Below are positions 62,831-64,000 of a stretch of DNA of 64,000 nucleotides, piece after piece; within the stretch, counting starts at the first letter, position 1; each line of letters starts with the position of its first letter. The notes under the pieces were generated by a model. The model was not told the DNA's origin, did not search any database, and saw only the letters and a program-made list of their open reading frames with translations. The stretch is taken from contig CAVYTB010000017.1 of the NCBI GenBank assembly GCA_963771295.1, forward strand, positions 124,001 to 188,000, read 5' to 3'. A program made the position numbers and the translations under genes. This DNA is from Acidiferrum sp963771295 (GTDB lineage Bacteria > Acidobacteriota > Terriglobia > Acidiferrales > UBA7541).

Positions 62831-63991
62831 CTACCTTCTTCCCAGCAACAATCCGCGCAGCCCGAGCAGCACCAGTTTTGGCTGATTTCTTACCACCGTC
62901 CATAATAGTCGCGTGGACTCGTCCCGGTTAATCTCTCCGAGCGATTCTCGGGTGGATACGTTCAGCATGTCGACAAGCCGCGAGTAGTCTTCTTGCTGGA
63001 AATAGTGCAGCGCTCGCCGGATCAGCCAGTGCGTCCCCAACTCTCGGCGGAGCGCACGCAATTCCTTCTTGCCATTTTGCAGAATGGCGTCCGCCACGCC
63101 GCGCGCTCCACGAAATCCGGTGACAATCCCGCCGACGGTGGAAACTTTCACCTGGGCCGCCGCGTCTCCTACCAGATAAACTTCGCCATTGCCGATAGTA
63201 CGTTGCGTGGGGACCCAGCGTTTGTACACCGGGATGCGCGCGCCCTGCCATTCCAGCGGTTCGAATCCCTTCTTCTCCAAAAAACGGTCGAAGCACTGTT
63301 TTGTGGCGCGACCATTCTCGCCGATCACGCCGACCGCCGCGCGCTCCGCCGATTCCGGAATCATCCAATAAAAATAGGGGGTGTCGTCGGGTACGAACCA
63401 CACGCGCGTGGTATCCGGGCGGCAGTCTTTGGGAAGCTTCACGACCGCTTGAACCAGCGGCACAGTCTCAACCGCAGGCCAGCCTGCGGACCGAGCAACA
63501 CGGCTGGCGGCGCCATCCGCGCCCACCACGCTTTCCGCGTGCAATTCTTTGCGCTGTCCGGCTTCGTCCACTTCAACCCGCAGACCTCGTCCATTTGCCG
63601 CTAATCCCAGGAACCGCGTGTCGTAGCGGAATTTCGCGCCCGCGGCTTCTGCTTCTTCGGCCAGCGTGCGAATCAGCTGATAGCGCTCAATGATCAGGTC
63701 GGGGCGTCGCAATGCCACCTGGGCCGATCGCCCATCGGTAAACAACTCGAATCGCCGGATCTCGTTCAGGATGCTTGACTGCGCCGCCGCGCTGATCTGT
63801 TTCTTGAAATGGTCGGTGACGATCAAGGTTCGTCGTGCCGGATCGAGCGCGCGCCGGGACTCCAGCACCTGCACGCTGTGTCCACCGGCCGCTACCCGCT
63901 TAGCCGTATACAGTCCCGCGGCAGAGCCGCCTACGACAATGATGTCCTTAGCTTCCCGGCTCGGCCGGTTTTCCTGACCTGCTTTTTCCAC
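62831..63991 (-). CDS. FAD-dependent oxidoreductase (geranylgeranyl reductase-like)
   Basis: 386 residues from GTG 63991, 10 bases from the window edge, so the true start may lie outside. FAD motifs: IIVVGGSAAGLYTAKRVAAGG at the N-terminus, VVGADGAASRVAR and the second Asp region in GEVYLVGDAAAQVKVSTVGG. The C-terminal half (LIRRALHYFQQEDYSRLVD) is less typical. The family reduces isoprenoid or menaquinone-type double bonds, or hydroxylates; the substrate is not readable. It lies 66 bases upstream of ugd on the same strand. Confidence 0.88.
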   Translation of the reverse strand: MEKAGQENRPSREAKDIIVVGGSAAGLYTAKRVAAGGHSVQVLESRRALDPARRTLIVTDHFKKQISAAAQSSILNEIRRFELFTDGRSAQVALRRPDLIIERYQLIRTLAEEAEAAGAKFRYDTRFLGLAANGRGLRVEVDEAGQRKELHAESVVGADGAASRVARSAGWPAVETVPLVQAVVKLPKDCRPDTTRVWFVPDDTPYFYWMIPESAERAAVGVIGENGRATKQCFDRFLEKKGFEPLEWQGARIPVYKRWVPTQRTIGNGEVYLVGDAAAQVKVSTVGGIVTGFRGARGVADAILQNGKKELRALRRELGTHWLIRRALHYFQQEDYSRLVDMLNVSTRESLGEINRDESTRLLWTVVRNQPKLVLLGLRGLLLGRR

Positions 63992-64000
63992 TGGTTTCGC

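Noticed and set aside
1..64000. CRISPR array
   Set aside because: No set of regularly spaced direct repeats of 23-47 bases was seen; the repeats present are palindromic and dispersed.
1..64000. tRNA genes
   Set aside because: No cloverleaf with a TTCGA(A)TC T-loop and CCA-type end was recognised in the intergenic regions read.

Overview
The window looks like a chromosomal segment of an Acidobacteriota (Terriglobia-like) genome. The evidence is a PadR regulator translationally coupled to an 891-codon orphan MacB/FtsX-type permease of the 'acidobacterial duplicated permease' kind, a PEP-CTERM protein, a DUF4139 protein, TonB and LptD (so a diderm cell), and short palindromic intergenic repeats of the sort scattered through these genomes. 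No phage, plasmid, CRISPR or tRNA gene was seen.

Layout. 1-100: the 3' tail of a 5S rRNA gene and a strong terminator, i.e. the end of an rRNA operon. 125-4217: a small conserved hypothetical gene split by a complete IS66-family element (181-3845) that has a perfect 8-bp target duplication and carries a truncated IS4/Tn5-like transposase as passenger. 4266-11959: PepSY membrane protein with a small exported protein, SDR, Dabb-domain protein, M20 and M48 peptidases, TonB. 12365-16377: sigma factor, zinc-finger anti-sigma with a propeller-like sensor end, DUF4139 protein. 16599-25548: RidA, cystathionine beta-synthase, homocysteine methyltransferase/MTHFR fusion, FabH, OsmC, two methyltransferases (one frameshifted), PEP-CTERM protein. 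25659-32783: PadR/permease pair and a hyaABCD-type [NiFe] hydrogenase operon whose large subunit is frameshifted as read. 32986-38748: a very large GAF/GGDEF/HD-GYP protein, a zinc-ribbon membrane protein, gltX. 38957-39996: an IS30 element with an amber-interrupted transposase, inserted into a palindromic repeat. 40106-44130: a redox operon ccdA - tlpA-like - cyaY - DsbD-alpha - asmA-like. 44458-46936: a three-gene ATGA-coupled lipid operon (CDP-alcohol phosphotransferase, HAD phosphatase, Aur1-like PAP2) behind a sigma-54-like promoter. 46958-54425: amidase, LptD, propeller/amidohydrolase fusion. 54486-63991: nucleotide-sugar and capsule genes (epimerase, UDP-HexNAc dehydrogenase, CpsB-like phosphatase, UXS, Ugd), a TSUP permease, a YdcF protein and a flavoprotein.

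How the parts work together. The hydrogenase small subunit shows the six-cysteine pattern of O2-tolerant group 1d enzymes and is followed by its cytochrome b and maturation protease. The redox operon supplies a split DsbD-like electron path across the inner membrane. The sugar genes give UDP-glucose to UDP-glucuronate to UDP-xylose plus an oxidised HexNAc donor, as expected for exopolysaccharide. The most interesting unit is 44410-46936: its three enzyme types match the steps needed to make an inositol-phosphate lipid, dephosphorylate it and move the head group to another lipid. That reading is inference, because no inositol synthase lies in the window.

Two genes (24081-24835 and 29992-31715) each need one extra base in a short homopolymer to restore a conserved protein, so base-calling error must be excluded before calling them pseudogenes.
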